This document shows, one piece after another, positions 34,503 to 46,981 of a stretch of 64,000 bases of DNA; the first letter of the stretch is position 1; the number at the start of each line of letters is the position of its first letter. The DNA comes from Trichuris trichiura (taxonomy: Eukaryota > Nematoda > Enoplea > Trichinellida > Trichuridae). The position numbers and the translations under genes are program-made. The stretch is taken from contig JBAJFE010000014.1 of NCBI GenBank assembly GCA_037903355.1, forward strand, positions 372,001 through 436,000. The letters are read 5' to 3'. The notes under the pieces were generated by a model. The model was not told where the DNA came from and did no database searches. It saw nothing but the letters and a program-made list of their open reading frames with translations.

Positions 34503-35046
34503 GAGTCTGCCATTTCCGTTTGTTCGAATCGAAATTCTTTAAATTTTGTTCATATCGCCGAAGGTGCTCATATTTGTTGTATCAGTAATATTGAAAGCTT
34601 TTAAAACTAATGGCGTACATTTAAATTTGCCATTAGCTCAAAAACTGTATCCATTTCTTGCAGCATTGATTTGTTTCTTATATGTCCAATGTGTGTCTTT
34701 GAAAAGACGTGCATTTTTAGTTTATCTAATTTCTCCGCAGGGATACTTTTCATTGCTAGTTGAGAATAGTTAATCGTGCTGTTATTAATTCATCATACGC
34801 TCTCTGTTCAAACTCTTGGAGAAAAAAGTTTAGTTGCAGATTACGGTAGATTGAAGTTAAGGACTATCTTTATTATGTGAATGTTCAATTGTTGAAAGTA
34901 GTGAGAATGAGCACGCGGGTGATCGCCACCTGTTTCTTCTCGCCTTCAGCGTTCATTCATTTATTTGTTTCAGCTGTCTGTGGCAGTGAAAGATGAATTC
35001 CGTATCAGTAAACGGTTTTGCGGTTTGCTCGTGTTGACATAGTAAA

Positions 35047-35697
35047 ATGTTATGGTATGAGCCCATAACGACTACAGCAACGTTCTTTTACCTATTGCCG
35101 CTCTTTTTTGGCCTTTTGTTTGTCTTGTTGGCATATCATCAGCGACGTCATTCCTCATCGACAATGTCTCGCATTAATCCGGTGACTACATGTGTAGTAC
35201 TTGGCTCGGGAGGACATACTGGTGAAATGCTACGACTTGTAGGAGCATTGAATCGCAACCTCTATGCACCTATGCTATTCATGGTAGCGGACAACGATCC
35301 GCTCAGCGTTACAAAAGCAAAAGACGCCTTTGGGCCTACAGTTCATATTGTTTACATAACTCGTTGCCGACAAGTGAAGCAGCCCTTAGCATCGACGTTT
35401 TTTCCTGGCATAATTTCGCTGCTACAATCATTTGCGGAAATCTTCCGAATGCGACCAGAACTTATACTGTGCAATGGGCCCGGTACTTGCATTCCCATCT
35501 GTATGGCTGCCTTTGTAATGGATCTTTTGCTATTTCGAACATGCCACATAATTTACGTGGAGAGCATATGTCGCGTCACAACTTTGTCATTGAGCGCTCG
35601 AATTCTCTACCATTCAAGAATAGCCGATCGTTTGTTCGTCCAGTGGCCACAACTACAGCGAAAGTATTGGCGTACTGTCTACATAGGGCGATTTTAG
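35047..35697 (+). CDS. ALG14: ALG14, UDP-GlcNAc transferase membrane-anchor subunit
   Basis: A single exon, 216 residues, close to the family length. An N-terminal membrane helix (about residues 12-29) is followed by a GT-B Rossmann-like domain. This includes the signature VLGSGGHTGEM (about 51-61), then MFMVADNDP-type and the IIYVES...CRVTTLSLSARILYHS block, QWPQL near the end, and a C-terminal Y-x-G-x-F. ALG14 anchors the catalytic partner ALG13 at the cytosolic face of the ER for the second sugar of the dolichol-linked N-glycan precursor. A possible acceptor (ACATAG) ends 5 nt before the ATG. It is the last of the five co-directional genes. Confidence 0.95.
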   Translation: MLWYEPITTTATFFYLLPLFFGLLFVLLAYHQRRHSSSTMSRINPVTTCVVLGSGGHTGEMLRLVGALNRNLYAPMLFMVADNDPLSVTKAKDAFGPTVHIVYITRCRQVKQPLASTFFPGIISLLQSFAEIFRMRPELILCNGPGTCIPICMAAFVMDLLLFRTCHIIYVESICRVTTLSLSARILYHSRIADRLFVQWPQLQRKYWRTVYIGRF

Positions 35698-37554
35698 CCT
35701 TACTATCCATTGGTTTTTCTGTTTAACGTACAGTACAACGTTGACGATCTTGCAACGCAACACTGCGCAAATACTATGCGTTATTACGTCCCATTACGAA
35801 AAGTGAAGCAAATACATGATTTTTCAATTTCTTTTGAAATAATGTCCTCAGACAAGCAACGAACGTATTTAAACTAATTCGCATCATTCCATGCGTATGC
35901 CCGCGCATTCATAAATCATGATCCATCCGCACAGAGGTTATCTGTATGTTTTGTTCTCCAAAACATTCAATCCTTGATTACAGTATCCTGTAAGCTCAGG
36001 AACAAATACTGATTGTACAATTTAAATGTTATACTAGAAGGTTCATCGGCAGATGAATATGCTACTTCTAGAAAATTTATTCGGTTGAAACAGTAAATTA
36101 TTGAGTGGAGACATCATCAACCAAAGGAAGACTTTAAGTTTCAATGAAACTGCGCTCCTCTGAAGCGAATACTGAATGTGAAGAGCAAATGTACGCAGCT
36201 GTAATTTCGTATGTATTTTTCTTGTTTTCGCAGAGTAATTCTGCGAAGCTTTTGGAATCAGCTCGTTACATCGCGGTGCAGACGGACGAAACGAAGTCGT
36301 GCAAAACTGGGCAGGTCATTATTGCTATGAAAATAGATGTGCAATTCATAGCAGGGCAAAGCAACTATCGTAGCTTAACGTAGGTCATCTTGACAAGGTC
36401 TGTAGCAACATAATGTTGAAACAGGTTGCGCATCACCAAATTCAGTTAATTTCATCATGAAGATACCGTATCACGAAAATCTTGAGAATTTTAAATCCCA
36501 CGCACTCAACATGCAGCTGAAACTGTTCATACGCGTTTGTTGTCATTGCTCAACTCGCTGACCTTGAAATAGAACTTGAAAATCATAGTACGGTATCTCA
36601 TGTCGCGGCAGCCAACGCGTCAGGCATGCTTTTTTTAAAAATTGGCCTTTACAGAAGAATTATTTTCGCATGGTGTGCAGATCAGACAAACTGCTATAGC
36701 TCTATTCTATTACCGCCGCTTAAATGACGAACTTGAGGGTACACGGACAGTACGATTCGAGGACGGTAGCTGTTGTAAAACTTAGAAGTATAGCAACCCA
36801 TCATCAGCATTTATTTTAACTTAACTCGTGTAACATATTATCCTTCGTAATCGCAAAATTTATTGACTTTCAGATTATAACTATTTGCTCAAAGATCATC
36901 AAAGCTGCTCTACACTTACTGCTGCATTGGAATTCGCTCTTAGTTAATCTTTTCAAAGCACAAAGTTGTCAAAGAAAATTCAACTTCAAATTTTCTACTG
37001 CCTTCCAATGCAGTCATTCAACGAAGCGGTACTATACGACGATCTGACTGGGAACAGCTGCCGAAATTCACGTTTCATTTCCGTCGATAATGATAAGCAT
37101 CGGAAAATTAGCTCGATCGTACCTTCGGCACTACTGAACGTTTAATATTACATTTCAACGACTTGTTCGCATCAGGAGAGCGCTAGTAGCCCGTGATTAA
37201 TGGAGTGAATTTTTTTAAAAAAAAGCAGTGGTCGTTAAGTATAACCGACACAAAAGGACGCAGTAAGCCAGCAGACCACCCAGCGCGAATAACTGAGCAA
37301 CGCGATCAGTCAAGAATCATAAACGCCTGGCCAGTTGGCAGCACCACGCGTAGGAATGTCTTGGGCGAGCTGAGGTTGGTGATCAATGAAGAAACTGCGA
37401 TTAGTGTTGGCCAATGGATCGGCTGGGAAAGATAACGACGTTCGTCAAGCCCATACTCGTAGGAACGCAACCGAACCTACTGCACACTTAGCGTCTAGTG
37501 ATAAGGGAAGAAAAAATAAGCTTACAACTCATTTGAGATCTTTCAGCATCAAAA
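35698..37554. other. Intergenic between convergent ALG14 and TLK
   Basis: The ORF at 36144-36383 (+) includes ARYIAVQTDETKSCKTGQ, faintly like the 'DETTD' segment of hAT-type transposases, but it is too short to call. Frames at 37193-37703 (+) have no motifs. Nothing else is seen. Confidence 0.35.
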
Positions 37555-40500
37555 TCACGTCTGCGCAATATGACTCGTACTTGCCGACGGGTTACTGCCC
37601 GCAGCCTGCATCTTGTGGCTTTTGGGCTTTAGATATTCATGATTGTACAGCTGAAAAACGTCCGCTCTGTCTTCCCTCGAATATTGCAGACAGCAGCAAA
37701 TGAAGTCCTGTTTCAAAGAAAAAACAATTGACCAATGGAGTGAATCACCGTAGGCGTACCTTCGCCTCATTGGAAACTTGAGGTTTTGCCGGAAAAACAA
37801 CGCTTGTTGCATTCAGTATAGTGCCAGTTTCCAAAACCCTCGACTGGGACATACGATCGCCAAAGGGCTTAAAAACAATAGAATAACTACTTGGCAAAAC
37901 ATAAATATGCGTACCTTCTGCCCGTATAGGCACTGGAAAAAGATAACCCCCAAACTCCAGACGTCCACTTTGGAACAAATCTTAGGAGCAGGTGAGGTAT
38001 CAAAACATTCCGGCGGCAAGTACCTTAAAAGTTTCCATGCTAAGAGTTCCAACTCGAAGTACAAAAACAGCAGCGATTACCAGTAGGTGCCGGCTCCCTG
38101 CGAAGTGAGCTCCATGCCGACCGCCGGGTCATACTTATCGTCTTCCATTACTTTGGCGAGACCAAAATCGGTTATCTTAATTTCGCCGGCCCCATTACGG
38201 CTGCTCAACAAGATGTTAGCTTAAATGAAAACAAAAATTCTCATCTTAATTTCTTGGCCGATAAATGATGCGTTACAAACGCGTACCAGGTTTCAGATCG
38301 TAATGAATTACAGGTGGCTTAATTTCGTTGAGATACTTCAAAGCTCGCACCACCTGCATTATTATGGAGCGCGCTTCCTTTTCGGGAATCACCTTGTTTT
38401 GCTTTAGATAAAAATCCAAGTCGTTGCCGTCGCAATACTCAAGAACAGTGCAAAAAGAATTAACGTCTATCGTGAACACGTCGAACAGCTTAACCACGCG
38501 GGGATGGTTCAACGACTTGTGAATATCTTTTTCGCGGATGGCGTGTCTGCAAAAAGAAGGCAAAAAAAGTAGCTTTGATATTACTTGTAAATACTCATTT
38601 TCAGCGGATATTCACCTTACGTAGTTCACCTTCCTCTCTTCGGACCAATCCAAGTTGACCTGATGAATTTTGCACGCCACGTAACGCAAATGCTGCAGAT
38701 CAAAGGCTCGCCAAACTTCGCTGAAGCCACCTTTGCCCAGTAGGGACAACAAAAGGTACTGCTTGTTAAGCGTAACATGGTCTTTGTACCTGAAAGTCAC
38801 TTTGCTATATAGGCAACCGGCAAAAGCGTTTGTTTTCCATCTTTTTAAATAAGAATATAATTTACATATATTTACATAAATACAGCTTAACGCTTTTAGC
38901 TGTTTTTGCAATTTGAGACGGAACCCCATGCTATTATCAGCGTGAAACATACGAAAATCTACTTTTTATTTATTAACATTATTGCATTTTACTTCACGAG
39001 GCAAACCTCACCTCGAACGCTCTTCGTTTTGAAGACGTTTCGCTTCTCTTATGTACAGACTTTGCTCGCGTTTCAAGCGTTCCTGTTCCAACAGCAAATC
39101 CGCCTCCTCCTTCTTGAACTGATCTCGACGAAGACGAAATATTTCCTCCTGCTCGTAGTACTCTTGCTGAGTTAGCCTTAAAAAAATGAACAATGTAATT
39201 AATAGGGAGAAATTTTAAAAAAGTTCGCCGCTGGCATCCCCTTACGGAGGCAGTGCTTCAGGCTTTGCTAGCGCGTCGCCGGCTGCCGTGGCGTTTACTG
39301 TAGAACCCGTGTGCGACGATGCCGTCTTCTTCGACGTACCTAAACCCATAGGCTTCCTCTTTCTGGAAAAAATATAAATTGCCAATTAAGGCAAAAAGAA
39401 AAACCGTCGTGAGTCGATACTTTAATAGCTGCGTGGCTCGAGCAACCTCGTCTCTTTCGGCATTCAGCGCGTCCACCTTTTTCTTCAGTTCAACAAAGGC
39501 ATAACCGTCGCCGATAAAATTTTCAAAGCCGCCGTTGCGATGATCCGGCCTTATGCTGCCAAATCGAAGGCCGTCTTCCATACATTTCGTGCGACGTTCC
39601 TTGCGTTCAAGAATTGACTAAAAAAGAACGCATCCCTTAAAAGGAGACGTCAACTGAATAATAATTTGCATACCTGCTCGATAAGCAGCTTACGGTGTTC
39701 GTTCATGTACATCTCGTTTAGCCTATCCGCATCTGCCTGCTGGCGAGCACATCGCTGCAATTCACATGACGCTTCTGCCAAAGACTACAAAGTTTAAAAA
39801 ATGGACATCGAAGCAACAATAGGGGAACAATTGCCGCTTTTTGCTTACTCTTTCCAATTCTGCTATGCGGCGGTCTTTCCGATCCAGATCATTACCGGTA
39901 AGGTCGGTCTTGAAATACAATTACAAGATTAGCTTGAGAAGCATAACAACGATTTTAGAAAAGAAAATTCATCGCCTCAATATATAATATCACATAAAAG
40001 CTTAAGGGTATGAGGTAGCATTATACAACGAATTAACAAGCTACTGGCCTCGTTTACTTACGGCTGAGAGATTGAATGCGTATTTCACTCAATGGGCAAC
40101 TCAACAACATTAGGCAATCGCATATAGGATGAGCATAGCCTTCGTGAACTAAGACTAAATAGGAATGGACGCGCTTCCGTCAACTCAACTTCATGTCAAT
40201 CCTTGACACTGCATGGGCTTTCGGGTAGTTAAACAGCTTTCCAAAGTTTTGCAATTAACGTTTGACGCCGCAGGCGCCAAATAGGCTATCGAAATTCCCG
40301 CAAGATAAACTGCGCTAACAGTTAGGCTTTAAAGGACGAATAAAAAATAAAACCACAACAGTTCCGCCGGGAAGGTCGGCATTATCAATATTCCAACATT
40401 TCAAACTTGCAGCCACGAAAATTAGCGCGCAAAATCCATTTCCTCAGTGCCAAAAAACCGAGCCCTTTTTTGGTCATTAATCAATTTACTTGTTTTGCAT

Positions 40501-43049
40501 CGGTGATCGATACGGTAAGCAACGCCGTATAAACTCGTTGCTTATTCGAGACCAAGAAATCGATCGGTAAACTTAAGATTAACTACTTAGGATTTGGCTA
40601 TGCGGGATCGCCGAAGAACAAAAAAGAATACCAGCTTTCATCGTATCCTATGTTACTGCTTTTTGCTACCTCAGGCGTGCTGAGGGAAATACTGAAAAGT
40701 ATTTCGATACGGAAAGTTGAAGACATACTGTTGGCCTACTCATTCAAATAAAACTACGAAAAAGCGACAAGACGCGTTTTGCTTTGATTTATGGCAAATC
40801 GAAATATAAAACTCGCAAAAGAATAATATATTTACTCACGTAAGCCAGCGATTCCCAAAGGGGGCTCACAAAGAAAGAAAGAAGTCTGCTGGAGGTAAGC
40901 AGGATCTAAGGGGCTTTTGATGGGTGAAAATTCAAAGACAAAAGGGGTTATAGAATTTCAGCAGCCCCTGCAGAAGGACGACGCGGGAAAAGCTGCGGGA
41001 AGTCCAGAAAAGCGTGACTTCCAAAAGTGGGCAAACGCTGAGTTAAGCGATTTCTGAAGTTTGAAGGAAAACGTGTTTTTATGAATATGAAACTGGAAAG
41101 ATGGCTGATCATCGATTGCGCGGGAAGAAGGAAACAAACAGGGTTAAAACATTGAAACACTAAAGCTTTCACACTTAGAATAAGCAGCAGAATATAATGC
41201 AATACCCGAAAAGTACGCTTAATTAAATAAGTTGTTAGAATAGCACAGCATTATTCAACAATACATCGCAGAAGTTAGTTTGCAAACATGTTAAACCAAC
41301 GAGCGGTTAAAGCTTTCAGATTATCCCTTCAGCTGTCGCTTTCCCGCAAAGAAGATCTAAGCAAGGTGTTATGAGCTGAACGCAATGCTCTATTGTTCAA
41401 CCACTCATAAAACTCGCAGTAATTTAAAATTTAAATATTAATTCACTATTGCGTAATTGTCACATTACTTTGCTTTCAATTATCGCAGTTATATTTCCAT
41501 CATTATTATAAAGTGCAGAGATTTATAATAAACGCAGACGATCATAAGGTAAATAAGAAACTCTGTAGAAAAGCTTATAGCTACAGTAGCTTCGGACAAC
41601 GAAAAGGAATAAATACTGTCGTGAAGACAAGCGAATATTAACACACTTCGAACTGCCTTCATTCCCTGGTTGCGCATTAAAACGCCAATACATTACACCC
41701 TGACTATTTTCTAGTCAAATAATAAACAACTTCTCTATTTAAAACATAATCATTAAACAGTTGGTCAAAAGTCTTAACAGTATTCTTGGAATGCTCGAAA
41801 TGTGGCACACATGCATTATTGGCATTTTTAATACCATACCTGAACATATACACCGGTTTCGGAGTTAGCATTAGCAATTTGAGTATTGCCTGCAGTGGGC
41901 ACCCATCCTTGAGTGGTTGCGGAAGAAACATAGCCAGCACTTGATCGTCGGACGCTGTTCAATGTATCGTCAGCTAGGTGATCTCCGTCGGCTTGACAGT
42001 TCACCTGGAAAGTAAAGCCTTGACAAACAGTTACCGTTTAGTAACTCGAAACGTACCGCATTGTCGGAGGTATGCGCAGTCGATTGCAACTTTCGTCTTG
42101 CGCAAGTCATCCTTGGCTTACCCGCGCTGTCCTTAAATTGTTTCTTTTGAAAAAGAAGACGTGGGCGAAAACAAACGAAACGGCCCGCCACCCTGAGCAC
42201 CCTCAACAACAATTCCCATTGTCTACAGTGGCTTTCATGCATGCCTGAACCTCGAGCGACTTAACAATCGAAAATCTTATGTGGGTAGACTTAAGAAAAA
42301 ATAATTCTATCTGCATATACACCAGCTCGAGTGAAACAAGAGGAATTCAAAATTCCGAACTGCCTAAGGACATAACTCGATAGATTTTCTCAAATGTAAG
42401 AACTTCTCGAAACCGCACTACCTTGAACGAGGGTATGCTCGATAGTAAACAGCCCATTATTACATACTGCTAAGATGAAGCTTACTTTCGAAGAACACGG
42501 CTTGCTAGTTCCTCGGAAGTATTTTGTGATAGTTGTATCCGGTGTTGTCAAAACACTAGTTCCATCGGCGGAGGGTGGTGGCACGTCCCTGGTCCGTTTT
42601 CGTGTTCTGCGGTTATCAGCCTTCCGCGATGGAGACGATGAACCAGCTTTCGATTTCAATGCGCCTTCGACATTGTTTGCTTCGTCGGAAAATTCTCGGC
42701 TGTCCGATCCGGTAGTTTTCGCCGGAATACTGTGCACGCAATTTCCAAGCGCGTTATCGGTTTGATTGCTACCATCCGAGGTTTCATGATTCTTAAAGTT
42801 AAAGGCTAATTCGCTAAACAATGGCCTGTCTCGACTGCATACGCTGCTAGACAGTGGCTTGTCGGTTTGAACTTCCATCAGTGAACACGAGTTCGAACAG
42901 CCAGACCCACAAGCGTCCATCTTGAAAGTAAACAAGATTGTCGAAGGCTAAGAAAACAACACTTTTACCTCTCTGTCACTTTGGGGCATCAGCTGAACTT
43001 CCAGAACATTCAGTCGCTGTCTGTCTAATCGCACCTCTTCGGCAGTCAT
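37555..43049 (-). CDS. TLK: Tousled-like serine/threonine kinase
   Basis: Fourteen minus-strand exons: 42969-43049, 42486-42920, 41840-42004, 39849-39908, 39674-39784, 39421-39617, 39246-39362, 39012-39176, 38616-38789, 38287-38546, 38081-38219, 37915-38023, 37760-37867 and 37555-37707. They total 2274 nt, in frame, giving 757 residues, like animal TLKs. The N-terminus ([17 protein letters not shown]) and KRTRD...ITKYFRG match TLK. VQTDLT spans an exon junction. Coiled coils follow, ending [12 protein letters not shown]. The kinase domain has [19 protein letters not shown] (Lys), [41 protein letters not shown] and [18 protein letters not shown]. TLKs phosphorylate ASF1 during S phase to support chromatin assembly. 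The residue after HYDLKP reads Ala where human has Gly. Exon 3 and its 5' junction are the least certain. Confidence 0.93.
39909..41839 (-). other. Long TLK intron (about 1.9 kb)
   Basis: Lies between the exon ending ...GVYVQ and the one starting TDLTGND. It is by far the largest intron of the gene; the others are mostly 40-220 nt. I found no gene, repeat or RNA in it. Confidence 0.6.
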
Positions 43050-46000
43050 TGACAACGAATGTGAAGCTAAACCGTCGAAAAAGTTCGGTAAGCTTGAACG
43101 CAATTTATCTGCTAATGCTATGAAAGTAAAAAGAGCGAACGGGACTTCAGCTCTACCAGGCCGCGATGGCGACGAAAGATTGAACAAAGAGTGACGAACA
43201 CCGCCTTTCAGACAATTTTGTAATGCTACGAGTTAAATTATGCAGCCAGCAAAAAGCAAGAAACACAAAAAAAAGGCAAGAAAACTCCCCACGGAGGACT
43301 GGATAGCGCACACAATTCACTGTAGCATGCAGGTAGAAACGAGTAGTACTGTATGAACTTGCAGTTAAGCAAGTACGCATTGCGGGGAACAAGAAAGACC
43401 GACTTTCATTTACTTAAATTTTCATTTTAGAATATCTTCCGCTCACTTTGCTTACATTTATACTTTACAACAATAAAAACAGCTTACAGCCAGGACAGCG
43501 CACTTGATGACCATTTTAATTCTTCTTCATTTCAAACTCGTCTCTGCGCGAGGCTTGAGCATAATGATTGACATAATACGGTATGCTACAGTGCAAGCTC
43601 TCGATACGCAGGTATTTTTGCTTCCACCCAGTGCATCTTCATTACTGAATTTAAATACTGTATAAATTGGCTTATCTGGATTGGCTGTAATATAAGGGCA
43701 TTTGATTTCGGAGTGCTACACAGTTACTGTTGACGATGCAATCGTCAAAGAGCGTGTACGAAGAAAGAAGATAGTATTATCGAACTTGATTATTCTTTGT
43801 GTCTGAGCGTTAGAACTGCACTATATAAACCTGATTATCACAACCCGACAGTAAATTCTATCAGTGAGCGGTGCAGTGTGCGTTGTACACTAATAAAGCG
43901 ATTATACGGTCTGGCAGCATTAACGGCTACTTTTCCTAAAAGTGTATTTTCTAAAAGAATCCATCGTTGCAGCACTTCCTTGATTCAATGAGCTAGCAGC
44001 TGCACTCTTCGAAAGCTGCAAAAGCTTGCTTTGCTGTACTAATGCAAGTTTTCCTGATACCCTCACTTTACTCTTAGCCTTAGCTGAGGAATTTTGTTAA
44101 TTTCCAACTGAACTTGTTCTGTTAAAACAATTTCTGTTGCTGGATATTCTCAATGAAGAAAAACATGTGATATGCCGATTTTAAAAAGGCAGAGGTAATA
44201 ACGGCATTGGAGAAAGGCGAATCAAGTTGCTCTTTAGCGAAGAGCATGCAGTCGGAGCTTCAGCAATGTCCGATATCAAAATCTAAAAATAAAGCATTGC
44301 CATGTCTTCTACGCACTTGGCTAACGAATATTGGAACCCTGAGCGCAGGGTTAAAAAGAAGTGTTCAAATGAAGGCACTGGAGCAAGTTTTCTACGTGTA
44401 TTTTACGCAGTAGCGCTCAACTGGGCATTCATCACCCGACCTTTTATTACTCAGAAAAGCACTGGATTTTAACCAAAGGCTGAACGAGGTTGCGAGATTG
44501 TAATTTTGATACTTACCTCTGCTTGGCAGGAAAATTCAAAAGGCAGTACAGTACTGAAGAACTTCATTTCAATGAAAGTGACTAGCGCAGATGGAACTTT
44601 CGCCAGTAAGCTCAAAGAAAAACTCAAACTACATTCGAGCGAGGAATAATATCACGAAGATTTCATTTATAGTGCATATGAGAGTTGATCGACTTGGAAA
44701 AAACTTCTGAAAGAATCACTAGCTTTTCGTGAGAGCGAGTTGCGTCTAGGTGCAAAGCGAGTACGTTACATTTAACTATAATGGCTTATGCAAATTTTTT
44801 CCGCCAACAATCTTATTTTTCTACTCTTCGTCGAGCAGCCAAAGGAAAGCCGATGTTCCAAAGATGTCAGCAACCTTTCACTTGTGCACAGCAAATGGAA
44901 GAATACATAGATGAATACCGAAATTACAAAAACGTAACTTAAGACGACAGGAAAGGCTTTACACTGAAGAAAATTTCCCATAGCTTCATTGGCAAAAAAT
45001 GGCGGTGCGACCATATTAATAGATAACAATAATTTCTCACCCTTCCGCAATATGTCTCAACAAAATTTTATGAAGTTGTGACTGAGAGATATTTCCCGCT
45101 TATGTTCATTCTATAAAAGAGCCGACAAGATAAGATGCAATTGAGAACCTGTTGCGCTACGTCAAAAACGGCCACATAGACATCCCTCGTTTGTGGGTTC
45201 TGAAATGAGCTTTTATAACAAACTTCCTTCGAGCGGAAAGATAGGATTCTACGAGATAGTCAACACTGAGAAGTTCGCGGGAAAAGTTATCCATAAAGGC
45301 AATTTCATTGTTCGTGAAGAAACAGTAAAAATTCTGCAAACGTTGAAAAACTTCACAATATAAAATGAGTGCGCTATTGAGGTCATAGAAATGTGGTCAC
45401 TTTAAGATAATGAAGATAGGGGATTTCAAATGCTAAACGAGGACAAAACTGTTCAGCGTTTATTAGAAGGGAGAAAGGAAGATCAAATGTATACATGTCT
45501 TTTGCCCGACAGGACTCTTGAATGCATGCAAGTTCCTTGGAAATGATTTAAAAAGAGAACAGAATGCGAGGCAAAAGGCTACTGTGCTAGAAAGGTATCT
45601 TTGACTTAGCAAATGAAAAATGACTTACAGCTTTGAAACAGAGACATATAATGAAGCGTGTTTTTTGGTGGTTGTAAACATTTAAATTTTTAATAAACCC
45701 TTGTACACTTAAAAGCGTGTTTAAGATATCAAATTTACGATTATGAAATAGAAACACTGAAAAACTGATAAAAAACAGGTATTCAATCACTTGGACAGCC
45801 CCTGATCTCGTTTAGTCCAGACAATCGAACTGGATATCGATTAGGAAATATGCAGCTGAGGATCCCTTGATTTAGTAATCCGGTTAACTTAGTGCATGTT
45901 TATTGTTATACTCATTTCCTCCAATTCGTTTCCGTCCACTTCACAAAGGCTCTGTAAACAGTGCGCCTCATTTGAAATTTGAATTCTTGGCAAAGAGACA

Positions 46001-46334
46001 AGCTGTCAAGCTGCCAACTGTTTTCCACTCACTGATCTAAAGACAGCACGTTATCAACATTGAAAAAAAAGTTCAAATTATAGCAAACATGCGTTTTTTA
46101 ACTTTGTCCTTTTACGAGCTTGAGATTTTCACAATTAAGAGCTGTAGTTTACGTAAATGTCAGAGCTGCAAACGTTTTTACGTGTTAGACAAAAAAGATT
46201 GATAAGCTAAATCAAACTACAATATTTGCTTTCACTGCAATCTTCTCAGATTATAAGTTTGTGAATGTTCGCGTTGGACGTAGTTTGTACACTAAGGCCA
46301 ACATGGTTTCTTGGTACGGGACAATATGTTTTCA
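43050..46334. other. Intergenic, nothing recognised
   Basis: A 3.3-kb stretch upstream of TLK. ORFs at 44772-45050 and 45157-45339 (minus) are short and without motifs. No splice-consistent exon was found. Confidence 0.35.
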
Positions 46335-46395
46335 TGATGAAGAAATTTATTACGGATATGTCCCGTTTGTTTTCTATATAAAGAGGCTCCGGAGC

Positions 46396-46426
46396 TTTCG
46401 GGTCATTCGAGACCCATCATCAGCGG
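46396..46426 (-). ncRNA. Hammerhead-ribozyme-like core (minus arm)
   Basis: Read on the minus strand: CTGATGA (46423-46417), stem II GGGTC / GACCC with a 6-nt loop, then GAAA (46399-46396). GCTCCGGAG follows, where a 4-bp stem III with a CCGG loop could form. Mirror image of the + arm copy. Confidence 0.6.
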
Positions 46427-46453
46427 TCTTAAGTGTAAATGGGTAACTTAAGA

Positions 46454-46496
46454 CCGCTGATGATGGGTCTCGAATGACCCGAAAGCTCCGGAGTTT
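46454..46496 (+). ncRNA. Hammerhead-ribozyme-like core (plus arm)
   Basis: CTGATGA at 46457-46463, stem II GGGTC / GACCC around TCGAAT, then GAAA at 46481-46484. GCTCCGGAGTTT follows, which can fold as a short stem III (closing A-T) followed by T as the nucleotide before cleavage. A separate stem I strand downstream was not identified. In this arrangement the 5' flank pairs with the opposite arm. Confidence 0.65.
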
Positions 46497-46853
46497 CTTT
46501 ATATAGAATACAAACAGGACATATCTGTAATAAATTTCTTCATCACTAAGGCCAACAGTAATTTATATGGTTGTCAGGTCACGCACAACTTCCTGTTCTA
46601 TATGGGAGAACGCAGGTGCAAATCTTTATTCAAATGACTAAACAGTAAACAAGCTCCTGTGCGCATATTTTGCAAGTTTCAGGTAAACTGCGCTCACTGC
46701 AGCATTTCAAATGGAGTAAAATACGGATGCACCTGTAATACAAATGTAAATGGCAACATTTGCTATCGCAGTGATTTCCTTTGTTAATAAAATTTTTCCA
46801 AAGAAATAAAAGATATAGTTTCATTCATTTATCTCATTACACTATTTTATAAC

Positions 46854-46981
46854 ATGAAGACTAAACCATTGAGCCTTGTCGGTTATGCGCCCCACTGTCT
46901 GAGAAATGCAGGTTCTTTTCCAGCAACCAGACGAGCATCCTCTTCTGCTTTTACAGGCGCGCATGCCGACTATCCTGATCC
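46854..46981 (+). CDS. Possible first exon with mitochondrial-type presequence
   Basis: From ATG 46854 the frame reads a Ser/Arg/Ala-rich, acid-poor leader (RNAGSFPATRRASSSAF) followed by HADYPDP and a good donor (CC|GTGAGT at 46981/46982). This is what a first exon of a nuclear-encoded mitochondrial protein looks like. I could not find the following exon in the next kilobase or name the protein, so it may be a relic or chance. Confidence 0.25.

Larger units (their letters stand above)
46335..46545. repeat. Inverted repeat with ~100-bp arms and two hammerhead-like cores
   Basis: Arms 46335-46434 and 46446-46545 are reverse complements apart from a few mismatches, with an 11-nt loop. Each arm contains CTTAAGACCG-CTGATGA-stem II-GAAA-GCTCCGGAG and a tail matching the Penelope terminal region at 12.0 kb (the ATCCGTAATAAA-type segment). 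It therefore looks like two Penelope terminal repeats fused head to head. No reverse-transcriptase sequence is adjacent. Confidence 0.85.

Noticed and set aside
36144..36383. ORF with YIAVQTDETKS resembling a hAT-type 'DETTD' segment
   Set aside because: The similarity covers about ten residues and the rest does not follow the family.
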